Of a stretch of DNA of 64,000 nucleotides, positions 10,010 to 20,183 are shown piece after piece; position 1 is the first letter of the stretch, and each line of letters starts with the position of its first letter. The notes under the pieces were generated by a model that saw nothing but the letters and a program-made list of their open reading frames with translations, did no database searches and was not told the DNA's origin. The stretch comes from Mermis nigrescens. Lineage: Eukaryota > Nematoda > Enoplea > Mermithida > Mermithidae. A program made the translations under genes and the position numbers. The stretch spans positions 1,250,194 through 1,314,193 of the forward strand of contig JAVLUZ010000647.1 of the NCBI GenBank assembly GCA_036768485.1, read 5' to 3'.

Positions 10010-12787
10010 GTAAATTCGCCCCGTTATTTTGTTAATATTAAATGTTTGCTATGTAATTCTCGTAGTATTGTGAATAAGTTAGGGGAACTTCACTTTCTGT
10101 TAAATACTGCAAAATTCGATATATTATTTTTTTGTGAAACCTGGTTAAATGAATCTATTTCCGACAGTCTATTATGTCCGTTAAAAAATTATATTATTCT
10201 CCGATCAGATCGTAAGAATAAGCGGGGAGGTGGAGTTTTAATTTTGGCTAAACCTCATCTTTATGCTCGATGCGTTAAAGTTCCTGCTTCTCTGTTTGTG
10301 TCTGATACTTTAGTAGTTGAAATTTTAAAAGGTGGAGATGTTATAAGATGTTTGTTAGTTTATAGACCTCCTCAGTATGATTTTGATACTGCACTTCGGA
10401 TATGTAATTTAATTGAATGGGCTACTAATAGTTGTCATCCCGTTATTATAGTAGGGGATCTAAATTTGCCTAAAATTGATTGGTTTCATGGTACTTTTAC
10501 ATTTAATCCATTAAACGAATTATTTTTTGATTACTTATCAGCTAGTGGTCTGCAACAGTTAGTTAAAGAAAATACTCACGATAATACTTTGATTGATGTA
10601 GTATTTGCTGCATATAACGTTTTTAATATCCAGGTTCTTCCTCCTTTTTCAACAAGCGACCATAATTCGATTTCTTTTGAAATTTTAACTAGAACTTTTC
10701 AAGATGGAGATAAACCTTGCTTAAATTTCAATAAAGCGGACTACGAGAGTATAGCTACTTTTTTATCCTCTGTTTCTTGGCCTGACATTTTTTCTACATG
10801 TTCAACAGTTAATGACATGTATAATGTTTTTTTAAGTATATTAAATCCTCTTATTTTTAGTTTTGTACCTACTTTTAGGGCTAAATTAAAATTTAAATAC
10901 CCTAAAAGCTTACATAAATTATTTCTTAAAAAACGTTCTCTATGGGATAAGTATAAAAGGTGTAAAACTCCAGGAACTAAAGTTAAATATCGAAATCATT
11001 GTAAGGCTCTACGTAGAACTATTCATGATTATTTCTCTTCTCAAGAAAACAAATTGCTCAAGAATAATAATCCTAAAGCTTTCTATACTTTTGTAAATAA
11101 TAGGTTAAAAAGTCGCAGTGAAATTCCTCCTCTAACATTTTCTGATAATAATGTTATAACCGATTCATTACGCAAGGCTAACATTTTTAATGATTATTTC
11201 GCTTCAGTGTTTTCTAGTGACATTACTAACGCGAATTTTCTTTTTCAGAAGCGCTGTGATTTTTCGCTTTCTGACGTTATTTTTAGTGAGGATCGCGTAT
11301 TGGAAGCCATTAACCATCTAAATACGTCTATTGCAGTTGGCCCCGATGGCATATGTAATCTTTTTATTAAAAAATTGTCGTTTCAAATGATAAAGCCGTT
11401 AGTTAGTATTTTCACTGTATCTTTTCTGTCTGGAAATATTCCCGAGCTTTGGAGCATGGCACATGTTATTCCAATATTAAAAAAGGGGGATCCAGCATTA
11501 GTGGATAATTACAGGCCCGTTTCTCTTTGTTGTTCTATTGCCAAAATTATGGAAAGAATTATAAATAGTCAATTGTTAGACTTTCTTAAGGTTAATAAAC
11601 TAATATCTCCTTATCAATTTGGTTTTCAAAAGAATAAATCTTGTGAAACACAATTGTTAAAGTGTAAATTTTCATGGATTCAGTCGTTAGCTAAAAAAGA
11701 AACTGTTGATATAATATATTTAGATTTCTCTAAAGCTTTTGATAAAGTAAATATGGAAAAACTTCTTATTAAGTTAAACGGATATGGAATAAACGGTAAT
11801 TTGTATGCATGGTTAAAGGCCTATTTGTTTAATCGTTCCCAATGTGTTCGCGTTAATCAGTCTTTTTCAGATTATGTGCCTGTTACCAGCGGTGTCGTCC
11901 AAGGAAGTGTCCTTGGACCTACGCTCTTTTCGATTTTTATAAATGATATATGTGATAATATTTGTAGTACGGTTTATATGTTCGCAGATGATATCAAAAT
12001 TTTCAATATTAGTCGTAACTGTAAATTATTACAGTCTGATTTAGATAAGATTATTGACTGGGCAATTGCATGGGATTTACCTATTTCTCGAACCAAAAGT
12101 CAAGTTCTATATTTGGGTAATAATAATCAAAAAGCTGTTTATAGACTAAATGGGGAAATTATTTCTAGTGATCCGTTTGTCCGTGATTTAGGAGTTTTGA
12201 TTCCTCGAAATTTAAAATTTAAGGAACATTATAATTCTTTGATTAAAAAAGCTTTCTTTAGATGTATTTTAATACGCAAATCATTTTTTCGCGTGATAAA
12301 GGTAATCTTGTTAAAGCTTATAGTTGTTATGTTAGACCTTTATTAGAGTATTGTTGCAGTGTATGGAACCCCTCTTATCTTAAGGATATAGATAGATTGG
12401 AAGCTGTTCAACGTAGATTCACTAAATATATTTTTGGCTATAATAATATTCTTTCTTACGAGGATCGTTTAACACAACTTAAATTGTGCAGACTTGAATT
12501 AAGACGCTTGCAGATTTGTCTGTGTATGATGTATCAAATTATTTGTCATAAATCATGTTTGGAAGCTGATGATTTTTGTATTTAATCATAATATTACCCG
12601 TAGCATTAATAGATTTAAATTAGTCATACCTACTGTACATTCTAATTTAGAAAAGTTTGATTTCTTTTACAAATACATCGCAGTTTGGAACGATCTTCCT
12701 GACTTCATTGTTTCTTCCCCTAACCTAAACATATTTAAATCTAGATTAGCAAACTTTGATTTATCAGATATCTTGTGGAGCGCGTAA
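10010..12787 (+). pseudogene. LINE ORF2 (EN-RT), copy 1, frameshifted
   Basis: Encodes an APE-type endonuclease (CETWLNE, RPPQYD, GDLNLPKIDW, TSDHNSI) followed by reverse transcriptase (KKGDPALVDNYRPVSLCC, YLDFSKAFDKV, GVVQGSVLGPTLFSIFIND, MFADDIKIF), as in CR1/L2-group LINEs. The frame is open from after the TAG at 10009 to about 12346. One T is missing from a T-run near 12288, relative to copy 2. Two more Ts are missing from a T-run near 12573, and the last codons differ (TATCAGATATC against TATCTAGATATC). These breaks separate the C-terminal domain (VRPLLEYCCSVWNP). All are small length changes, two of them in homopolymers, so they may be mutations or sequencing errors. Otherwise it is almost identical to copy 2. 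Confidence 0.85.
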
Positions 12788-13063
12788 AACTTGTCATTGG
12801 GAGGTGGAGTTTTAATCTTTGCTAAACCTCATCTTTATGCTCGATGCGTTAAAGTTCCTGCTTCTCTGTTTGTGTCTGATACTTTAGTAGTTGAAATTTT
12901 AAAAGGTGGAGATGTTATAAGATGTTTGTAATCTATATATCGACTTTAGGGATGACTGTGTGAAGAGAAAACTGTACAAGTCTATGATCCTCGTTCTACA
13001 GCCCCTAAACCATCTAATCCCAAATTTCGTGCTCAACATGGTCAACACGCGTCTAATATTTAG
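12788..13063 (+). repeat. Junction of LINE pieces between the two copies
   Basis: 12797-12927 repeats an internal endonuclease segment (GGGAGGTGGAGTTTTAATC, then GGAGATGTTATAAGATGTTTGT), matching 13280-13408. It jumps directly into 12928-13063, a copy of the ORF1 end (9880-10009). One A is missing near 12970 relative to copy 1, which breaks the ORF1 frame. The order EN-fragment, ORF1-end, full ORF2 is not a simple insertion. Confidence 0.8.
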
Positions 13064-15847
13064 GTAAATTCGCCCCGTTATTTTGTTAATATTAAATGTT
13101 TGCTATGTAATTCTCGTAGTATTGTGAATAAGTTAGGGGAACTTCACTTTCTGTTAAATACTGCAAAATTCGATATATTATTTTTTTGTGAAACCTGGTT
13201 AAATGAATCTATTTCCGACAGTCTATTATGTCCGTTAAAAAATTATATTATTCTCCGATCAGATCGTAAGAATAAGCGGGGAGGTGGAGTTTTAATCTTT
13301 GCTAAACCTCATCTTTATGCTCGATGCGTTAAAGTTCCTGCTTCTCTGTTTGTGTCTGATACTTTAGTAGTTGAAATTTTAAAAGGTGGAGATGTTATAA
13401 GATGTTTGTTAGTTTATAGACCTCCTCAGTATGATTTTGATACTGCACTTCGGATATGTAATTTAATTGAATGGGCTACTAATAGTTGTCATCCCGTTAT
13501 TATAGTAGGGGATCTAAATTTGCCTAAAATTGATTGGTTTCATGGTACTTTTACATTTAATCCATTAAACGAATTATTTTTTGATTACTTATCAGCTAGT
13601 GGTCTGCAACAGTTAGTTAAAGAAAATACTCACGATAATACTTTGATTGATGTAGTATTTGCTGCATATAACGTTTTTAATATCCAGGTTCTTCCTCCTT
13701 TTTCAACAAGCGACCATAATTCGATTTCTTTTGAAATTTTAACTAGAACTTTTCAAGATGGAGATAAACCTTGCTTAAATTTCAATAAAGCGGACTACGA
13801 GAGTATAGCTACTTTTTTATCCTCTGTTTCTTGGCCTGACATTTTTTCTACATGTTCAACAGTTAATGACATGTATAATGTTTTTTTAAGTATATTAAAT
13901 CCTCTTATTTTTAGTTTTGTACCTACTTTTAGGGCTAAATTAAAATTTAAATACCCTAAAAGCTTACATAAATTATTTCTTAAAAAACGTTCTCTATGGG
14001 ATAAGTATAAAAGGTGTAAAACTCCAGGAACTAAAGTTAAATATCGAAATCATTGTAAGGCTCTACGTAGAACTATTCATGATTATTTCTCTTCTCAAGA
14101 AAACAAATTGCTCAAGAATAATAATCCTAAAGCTTTCTATACTTTTGTAAATAATAGGTTAAAAAGTCGCAGTGAAATTCCTCCTCTAACATTTTCTGAT
14201 AATAATGTTATAACCGATTCATTACGCAAGGCTAACATTTTTAATGATTATTTCGCTTCAGTGTTTTCTAGTGACATTACTAACGCGAATTTTCTTTTTC
14301 AGAAGCGCTGTGATTTTTCGCTTTCTGACGTTATTTTTAGTGAGGATCGCGTATTGGAAGCCATTAACCATCTAAATACGTCTATTGCAGTTGGCCCCGA
14401 TGGCATATGTAATCTTTTTATTAAAAAATTGTCGTTTCAAATGATAAAGCCGTTAGTTAGTATTTTCACTGTATCTTTTCTGTCTGGAAATATTCCCGAG
14501 CTTTGGAGCATGGCACATGTTATTCCAATATTAAAAAAGGGGGATCCAGCATTAGTGGATAATTACAGGCCCGTTTCTCTTTGTTGTTCTATTGCCAAAA
14601 TTATGGAAAGAATTATAAATAGTCAATTGTTAGACTTTCTTAAGGTTAATAAACTAATATCTCCTTATCAATTTGGTTTTCAAAAGAATAAATCTTGTGA
14701 AACACAATTGTTAAAGTGTAAATTTTCATGGATTCAGTCGTTAGCTAAAAAAGAAACTGTTGATATAATATATTTAGATTTCTCTAAAGCTTTTGATAAA
14801 GTAAATATGGAAAAACTTCTTATTAAGTTAAACGGATATGGAATAAACGGTAATTTGTATGCATGGTTAAAGGCCTATTTGTTTAATCGTTCCCAATGTG
14901 TTCGCGTTAATCAGTCTTTTTCAGATTATGTGCCTGTTACCAGTGGTGTCGTCCAAGGAAGTGTCCTTGGACCTACGCTCTTTTCGATTTTTATAAATGA
15001 TATATGTGATAATATTTGTAGTACGGTTTATATGTTCGCAGATGATATCAAAATTTTCAATATTAGTCGTAACTGTAAATTATTACAGTCTGATTTAGAT
15101 AAGATTATTGACTGGGCAATTGCATGGGATTTACCTATTTCTCGAACCAAAAGTCAAGTTCTATATTTGGGTAATAATAATCAAAAAGCTGTTTATAGAC
15201 TAAATGGGGAAATTATTTCTAGTGATCCGTTTGTCCGTGATTTAGGAGTTTTGATTCCTCGAAATTTAAAATTTAAGGAACATTATAATTCTTTGATTAA
15301 AAAAGCTTTCTTTAGATGTATTTTAATACGCAAATCATTTTTTTCGCGTGATAAAGGTAATCTTGTTAAAGCTTATAGTTGTTATGTTAGACCTTTATTA
15401 GAGTATTGTTGCAGTGTATGGAACCCCTCTTATCTTAAGGATATAGATAGATTGGAAGCTGTTCAACGTAGATTCACTAAATATATTTTTGGCTATAATA
15501 ATATTCTTTCTTACGAGGATCGTTTAACACAACTTAAATTGTGCAGACTTGAATTAAGACGCTTGCAGATTTGTCTGTGTATGATGTATCAAATTATTTG
15601 TCATAAATCATGTTTGGAAGCTGATGATTTTTTTGTATTTAATCATAATATTACCCGTAGCATTAATAGATTTAAATTAGTCATACCTACTGTACATTCT
15701 AATTTAGAAAAGTTTGATTTCTTTTACAAATACATCGCAGTTTGGAACGATCTTCCTGACTTCATTGTTTCTTCCCCTAACCTAAACATATTTAAATCTA
15801 GATTAGCAAACTTTGATTTATCTAGATATCTTGTGGGGCGCGCGTAA
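13064..15847 (+). CDS. LINE ORF2: endonuclease-reverse transcriptase, open
   Basis: 927 codons are open from just after a TAG (13061-13063) to TAA. Domains in order: APE-type endonuclease at residues ~13-230 (CETWLNE, RSDRKNKRGGG, YRPPQYD, GDLNLPKIDW, TSDHNS), a linker, then reverse transcriptase at ~430-730 (KKGDPALVDNYRP, YLDFSKAFDKV, GVVQGSVLGPTLF, MFADDIKIF with the catalytic Asp pair). The C-terminal region has VRPLLEYCCSVWNP, QRRFTKYIFGY and LCRLELRRLQICLCM. The enzyme would nick target DNA and copy the element's RNA in place. The motif set and short-repeat 3' tail point to the CR1/L2 group. There is no in-frame ATG before the endonuclease: residue 13 is TTG, and the first in-frame ATG is about 280 codons in. 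Initiation must therefore depend on ORF1, by readthrough, frameless coupling or a lost upstream part. The absence of stops suggests recent activity. Confidence 0.85.
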   Translation, partial: VNSPRYFVNIKCLLCNSRSIVNKLGELHFLLNTAKFDILFFCETWLNESISDSLLCPLKNYIILRSDRKNKRGGGVLIFAKPHLYARCVKVPASLFVSDTLVVEILKGGDVIRCLLVYRPPQYDFDTALRICNLIEWATNSCHPVIIVGDLNLPKIDWFHGTFTFNPLNELFFDYLSASGLQQLVKENTHDNTLIDVVFAAYNVFNIQVLPPFSTSDHNSISFEILTRTFQDGDKPCLNFNKADYESIATFLSSVSWPDIFSTCSTVNDMYNVFLSILNPLIFSFVPTFRAKLKFKYPKSLHKLFLKKRSLWDKYKRCKTPGTKVKYRNHCKALRRTIHDYFSSQENKLLKNNNPKAFYTFVNNRLKSRSEIPPLTFSDNNVITDSLRKANIFNDYFASVFSSDITNANFLFQKRCDFSLSDVIFSEDRVLEAINHLNTSIAVGPDGICNLFIKKLSFQMIKPLVSIFTVSFLSGNIPELWSMAHVIPILKKGDPALVDNYRPVSLCCSIAKIMERIINSQLLDFLKVNKLISPYQFGFQKNKSCETQLLKCKFSWIQSLAKKETVDIIYLDFSKAFDKVNMEKLLIKLNGYGINGNLYAWLKAYLFNRSQCVRVNQSFSDYVPVTSGVVQGSVLGPTLFSIFINDICDNICSTVYMFADDIKIFNISRNCKLLQSDLDKIIDWAIAWDLPISRTKSQVLYLGNNNQKAVYRLNGEIISSDPFVRDLGVLIPRNLKFKEHYNSLIKKAFFRCILIRKSFFSRDKGNLVKAYSCYVRPLLEYCCSVWNPSYLKDIDRLEAVQRRFTKYIFGYNNILSYEDRLTQLKLCRLELRRLQICLCMMYQIICHKSCLEADDFFVFNHNITRSINRFKLVIPTVHSNLEKFDFFYKYIAVWNDLPDFIVSSPNLNIFKSRLANFDLSRYLVGRA

Positions 15848-16084
15848 AACTTGTCATTCCATTGACTCGCATGTCCCTTTACTAATTCGTGATTGCATTT
15901 ATTATATATCTTGTCATTTTGTATTTTAACTGTTGGTATTAGTAATAAAATTTTCTTTCTTCTTCTTCCATTGACTCGCATGTCCCTTTACTAATTCGTA
16001 ATTGCATTTATTATATATCTTGTCATTTTGTATTTTAACTGTTGGTATTAGTAATAAAATTTTCTTTCTTTCTTTCTTTCTTTT
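15848..16084 (+). repeat. LINE 3' UTR, tandemly duplicated, with (TTTC)n tail
   Basis: The 3' UTR segment from CCATTGACTCGCATGTCCC to TAGTAATAAAATTTTCTTTC is present twice (about 15859-15966 and 15967-16075) and differs at one base (TTCGTG/TTCGTA). An AATAAA signal ends each copy. The second ends in (TTTC)n, the short tandem tail expected of CR1/L2-type elements. Confidence 0.85.
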
Positions 16085-16190
16085 CTACATCGACCTAAGC
16101 ATCTATATATCGATCTGAGCATCTATACATCGACCTAAGCATCAATATATCGACCTAAGCGGGAGCGACCTCGACCTAAGCAGCTTGAAA
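16085..16190. repeat. CGACCTAAGCATCTATACAT minisatellite, right block
   Basis: Five or so degenerate units (ATCGACCTAAGCATCTATAT and variants) continue the array seen at 9540-9622, immediately after the LINE tail. Confidence 0.85.
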
Positions 16191-16860
16191 CACCTTTTAG
16201 ATATACTAAGCCTAAGCCTGAGTATAAAAGAAGCAAAAGCTTAGATTTTCGTATATCTTATCGAGTAAAACCGAAAAAAACATGCAAAAAAATATGAAAT
16301 TTTTTTAAGTTTTTTTAAAATTTCAAACAGCTTTCCGCGCCTTTTTTCTTTTTTCTCCTTCATTGCTATGCTTCCTTCCGTTATTTCAGCCCATATTATT
16401 TATTTCTGACAAATGTGTAAGTCCTTGGATCGAGTCGTTTAATTGTCCCACGCAACACTCAAATCGAGAGTTGCCTGCAACTTTGCAAGTATGGCTCAAA
16501 TTTTCACCAAATTTTCTTCCCGCGCTTCAATTTATCATGTTCTATCATTTTGGCAAAAAAATTTTGGCATTCCGTATTCGTTTTGCACCGGACCATATTC
16601 TTAAGTTTAGCCAAACACCGCTATTGCAGGTGTACATAGGATTTTCTACTTAAAAAACACTGATTTTTCAACCCAGGTGCTCTATTTTCAATGTTTTTAG
16701 ACCTCCAAAAAAAGGTGGAAAAAGGTCGGAAAGAGTAAAAAAAAATTTTGGGTCCGATCTATAATCTCAACCAAATCGCTGGGAAAAAAAACGGTGCTTA
16801 CCTCGCCGTCAAGACGAAATTGACAGTAATAATTTAAATCTAAGAGATATTTGTGCACAC
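16191..16860. other. No recognised feature
   Basis: AT-rich non-coding sequence. 'actaagcctaagcctgag' at about 16207 echoes the word found in the 8.9-kb palindrome. The weak open frame 16363-16653 has no recognised domain. Confidence 0.45.
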
Positions 16861-16869
16861 TGTATAGCC

Positions 16870-17165
16870 TAATAATAATGATACTAATACTTTATTCGGA
16901 AAAAAACACAAGGGTTAAACAAAGTCGCAAGGAAAATAAAATAGCATAGTGTAAAATTCGAAATGTCATGGACACACTGTTTTTTTACAGACACTTAATC
17001 CTCAATAATGGCACACAAACCCTAAATAGCTGCATGTATGTGTTATTATTTTTATTATTATTTTTCAATACCCGTTACTGATTTGTTTGTATCTATTATG
17101 TAACTCGTCATTCCGTATTTTATCACCTTGGCTTATTAGTAATAAAATTTTTTCTTTAAATTTTT
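16870..17165. mobile_element. LINE 3'-end remnants
   Basis: 17085-17165 on the plus strand (TATTATGTAACTCGTCATTCCGTATTTTATCACCTTGG, then TTAGTAATAAAATTTTTTC) is a diverged copy of the LINE 3' UTR seen at 15.9 kb. 16870-16900 holds a reverse-strand AATAAAGTATTAGTATCATTATT tail typical of another LINE end. Confidence 0.5.
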
Positions 17166-17285
17166 TTCTCTATATAACAATTCGAGGACCACTTGTACAT
17201 AGTCCTGATTACTTCTGCGATACTGCGCCTAGCAGATACACGCCTATCTTACTTCAAGCAGGTAAGAAGAAAATGTGATAATCTC

Positions 17286-17520
17286 AACTACAGACCGTTT
17301 AACTTTGAGATTTTTAAAAAAATTCAAAGTCCTACAGAAGTAGTTTAAACTGAGAGTATATATGTGATAATCTACTGTAAATCGACTTACGGTAAGACGC
17401 TTGCTATTGCCAAACGGCATTACTTCATCAAAAGTTTAAACCACTTTCGTAGCCTGATTCTTTGCGGATTAAATTTAAAAAAAACCACAAATTTAAGTGA
17501 AACAGACTATAAATCGAGCA
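17286..17520. mobile_element. Possible Tc1/mariner-like MITE, diverged
   Basis: The right edge AAACAGACTATA (about 17501-17512) matches the right terminus of the MITE at 54846-55014. The left edge CTACAGACCGTTTAAC (about 17286) is a poor match. The interior is non-coding. Confidence 0.35.
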
Positions 17521-17618
17521 TTATTAGGCAGGTGGTTACCCTCATTTTATTGTTCATATATTATTTCCTGTATGTTAAATCGATCCGTCAATGTAGGTAC
17601 CTACCTAATTAATATCTA

Positions 17619-17834
17619 ACGAAACCTTGTGCATGAAGATCACTTTTCCGCGACTTAGCGAGCAGCTTCAAAAGTGATTTCTAGGCAGCTTACTGTAACA
17701 CACTTTTGTATAGCAAAACTTCGTATGCTTATTCATAGCTATGCACAATATCGTGAATTGCTGCTCCAGTTTAAGCCGCTTCTGTAATTGATTTTGATTG
17801 ACTCAAGAATTGTGATTTATGCACAAGGTTTCGT
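17619..17834. mobile_element. 216-bp MITE-like element with 16-bp perfect TIRs
   Basis: ACGAAACCTTGTGCAT (17619-17634) is the exact reverse complement of 17819-17834. The interior is non-coding and no transposase is present. A clear target duplication is not visible. Confidence 0.6.
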
Positions 17835-19079
17835 TTAAACGGACTATAGATAAACTCTCAGTAGGTAGATAACCAGTTTCTCCGGATGACATATTGGAAA
17901 TCTTTTAACCTGCGGATTTTCCTAGTTTTAAAAGATCTTAAAGTGCTCCTTTCACGGATGTCAATCACCGATTATCAATAAAACGAAAATGGGATTACTC
18001 ACGAGCTGGAACAAGATTCTAGACAATCTATTTAATCATATCAGCAATTTATCAACTCCCTTTTTGACGACGCAAATGCGACATAGGACTCAATTTTTCG
18101 GTCGAGTGCTGCGCGTAGTATCATGCATCGCTATTCCGGTTATTTACCCCGTTAAGATTAATTATTCTCTCCGATTACACGCGAATTTTAAGGCCGATGT
18201 ACGAGTATTATCGCGCACATATGTACGTGTGCGCACGTTTGTTTTATTAGACATTCATAATGCTTGCTTGCTTCTCTATTTTATCTTTCAAAGAAATATG
18301 CGGATAGGTTTAGCACTACTTACATTTTCCATACTATGCATATACTCTTTATTGCACCCATTTCCGTGCGATACGAAAAATATGTACATCCATTATAATA
18401 GCGATCATCATTCACAATTTTTTGCATGACATTTGTATAAAATTTCTACGAAATGAATACTGTAGCTTGTCAAACTTATCCAGGTACACAATATACATAA
18501 GGTAATACATAAGAAAGTATAACACATCCAAAGTCCGCAAATATAAGTACAGCACGTACGCACGCATACATACAAACCTAAATAATCAGCCGGGGATGAC
18601 GACGACTGACAAAAATATGGCGGTCCGCGGTATAATATATTATTACATAAGGTAATTTTTCTCACAAGCTACGCTAAATTTAAATCCACATAACGTATAT
18701 GTTTACGAACATCATTATTATTTTGCGCACAAATGGCAAAATAATATAAATTGCCGACACAGATGCAAGAATAAAAATTCAGCTCGTCGAAAAAACGGGC
18801 GAGGAACGGTCATTAATTATTCCGGGGTGCATAAATATTAGGGGACAGCGGCACTGGCGCACATTTTTCGATTATAGAGTGGGCCGGGTTTGATTTATGG
18901 CCAAACGAACAAAAAGCGGAAATGAAGAATGACCGTCAAATTTAGATACATTTCGGCGCAATATTTTATTTTAATTTGATCTTTTCTAGTTTGCGTATAT
19001 TTTTCTGCCTACGAATGGTTCGGTCCGCTAGTTGCAGAAAGAAAAACGACGAGCATTTTTAAACCAAACGTTTTATATA
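17835..19079. other. Intergenic, no recognised gene
   Basis: The longest open frame is 17989-18429 (plus, 146 codons), with hydrophobic stretches but no family I recognise. An opposite-strand frame at 18408-18665 overlaps its end. In this AT-rich DNA such a length can arise by chance. This stretch is otherwise free of the local repeats. Confidence 0.45.
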
Positions 19080-19239
19080 CAGGCACGCAGCTGTGGGTGA
19101 ATGGGGGTCCGGACCCCCCAAATTCAGAAAAAAACAGAAAAATAGGTTTTTTCACACGTTATTTTGTGCTATTTCTGGCTTAGACCCCCCCCAAATTGGT
19201 GTTGGTCCCCCCAAAATAGGAGGGCCAGCTACGTGCCTG
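19080..19239. mobile_element. 160-bp hAT MITE with perfect 8-bp TSD
   Basis: The termini CAGGCACGCAGCTG and CAGCTACGTGCCTG form a 14-bp TIR with one mismatch. The flanks 19072-19079 and 19240-19247 are both TTTATATA, an exact 8-bp target duplication as made by hAT transposases. The interior is rich in C and G runs (GGTCCGGACCCCCC) and non-coding. Confidence 0.9.
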
Positions 19240-19761
19240 TTTATATAGGTACACAAAATAACCAAATTTGCAAGAATTCTCGTTCCCGTTAAGTTACATA
19301 TAAAGGATATCAGAAACGCATTAGTAATAAGAAACAACAGTAGAAAGACAGTAATATTTTGAATGCTGTGAGATGATAAGATAGACATTTCTATTTTAGA
19401 AATGCTAAGATTCAGTAATTAATTAAGTAATTAATCTCAAATGTAATAATGGTTTAGCGTTAGACAAAAAATTATTTTTATGGGCTTAAAATTACTGAGA
19501 ACGTAAATAATGTCAAGATGACTAATATTAAACTAAGAATGGTAGTCTCAAAACAATCGAATGAGAAATTGCAAGGAAGATCGCATGGGGAATTATGAAT
19601 AGTGTCAAAAACGGAAGCTTCCGAGTACTTTCAAGATAATCGATTTTCGAATGACGAAAACAAACAAAATTAGCCGTTATTTCGCAACATAAATATCAAA
19701 TGACTTTCTATTATTTTTTAAATATTTCTACACTTTAATAAATTTACACTCTACTCACGAG
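19240..19761. other. No recognised feature (downstream flank of NET gene)
   Basis: AT-rich and non-coding. It may include the distal 3' UTR or downstream flank of the minus-strand zinc-finger gene; no poly(A) site can be fixed by eye. Confidence 0.45.
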
Positions 19762-20155
19762 CATACATGTACAGCATAAGAATTCTGCGGGGTGAGGGTC
19801 AAAAAATTTTTAAAAAGTGCCTTTTTGGGCTAAAAACGACGGGTACACGTCAAAAACACTGTTTTTAGACGTTCCAGACAATGCTTGTTATTTCTAGAAC
19901 AGAAAAATTTCAAAATCAAAATTTCAAAAAATAAGAAAAATTGAACAAATTGGAATATTTAAATTTGAGATTTTCTATAAATTTTCTGTAAATTTGAGAC
20001 TTCAGCCGAAAATAAACTAAAAACGCTTAAAAGGGCACACTTTTTACTATTCTTACGAAAAATCGGTAATTCTAGGGGCCGCAGCCATTTTGCGGGGGGG
20101 TCAGTCAGTAGCCATTCTGGGTAGTCAAAATCCCCTTCCCTCAAGAACACCTATG
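19762..20155 (+). mobile_element. hM2 hAT-like MITE next to the NET stop codon
   Basis: It begins CATACATGTACAGCATAAG and ends TCAAGAACACCTATG. The interior matches other hM2 copies: AAAGTGCCTTTTTGGGCTAA, GTCAAAAACACTGTTTTTAG, TAAAAACGCTTAAAAGGC and GCAGCCATTTTGCGGGG. The flanks show no convincing 8-bp duplication, so it may be old. It lies 28 bp past the stop codon of the zinc-finger gene and so probably inside its 3' UTR. Confidence 0.8.
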
Positions 20156-20183
20156 TTCAGAGAAGATTTAATACAAAGTAGCA

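Noticed and set aside
17989..18429. 146-codon open frame with hydrophobic stretches, plus strand
   Set aside because: No recognisable domain, no paired splice signals, and a frame of this length is not unlikely by chance in 64 kb of AT-rich DNA read in six frames.
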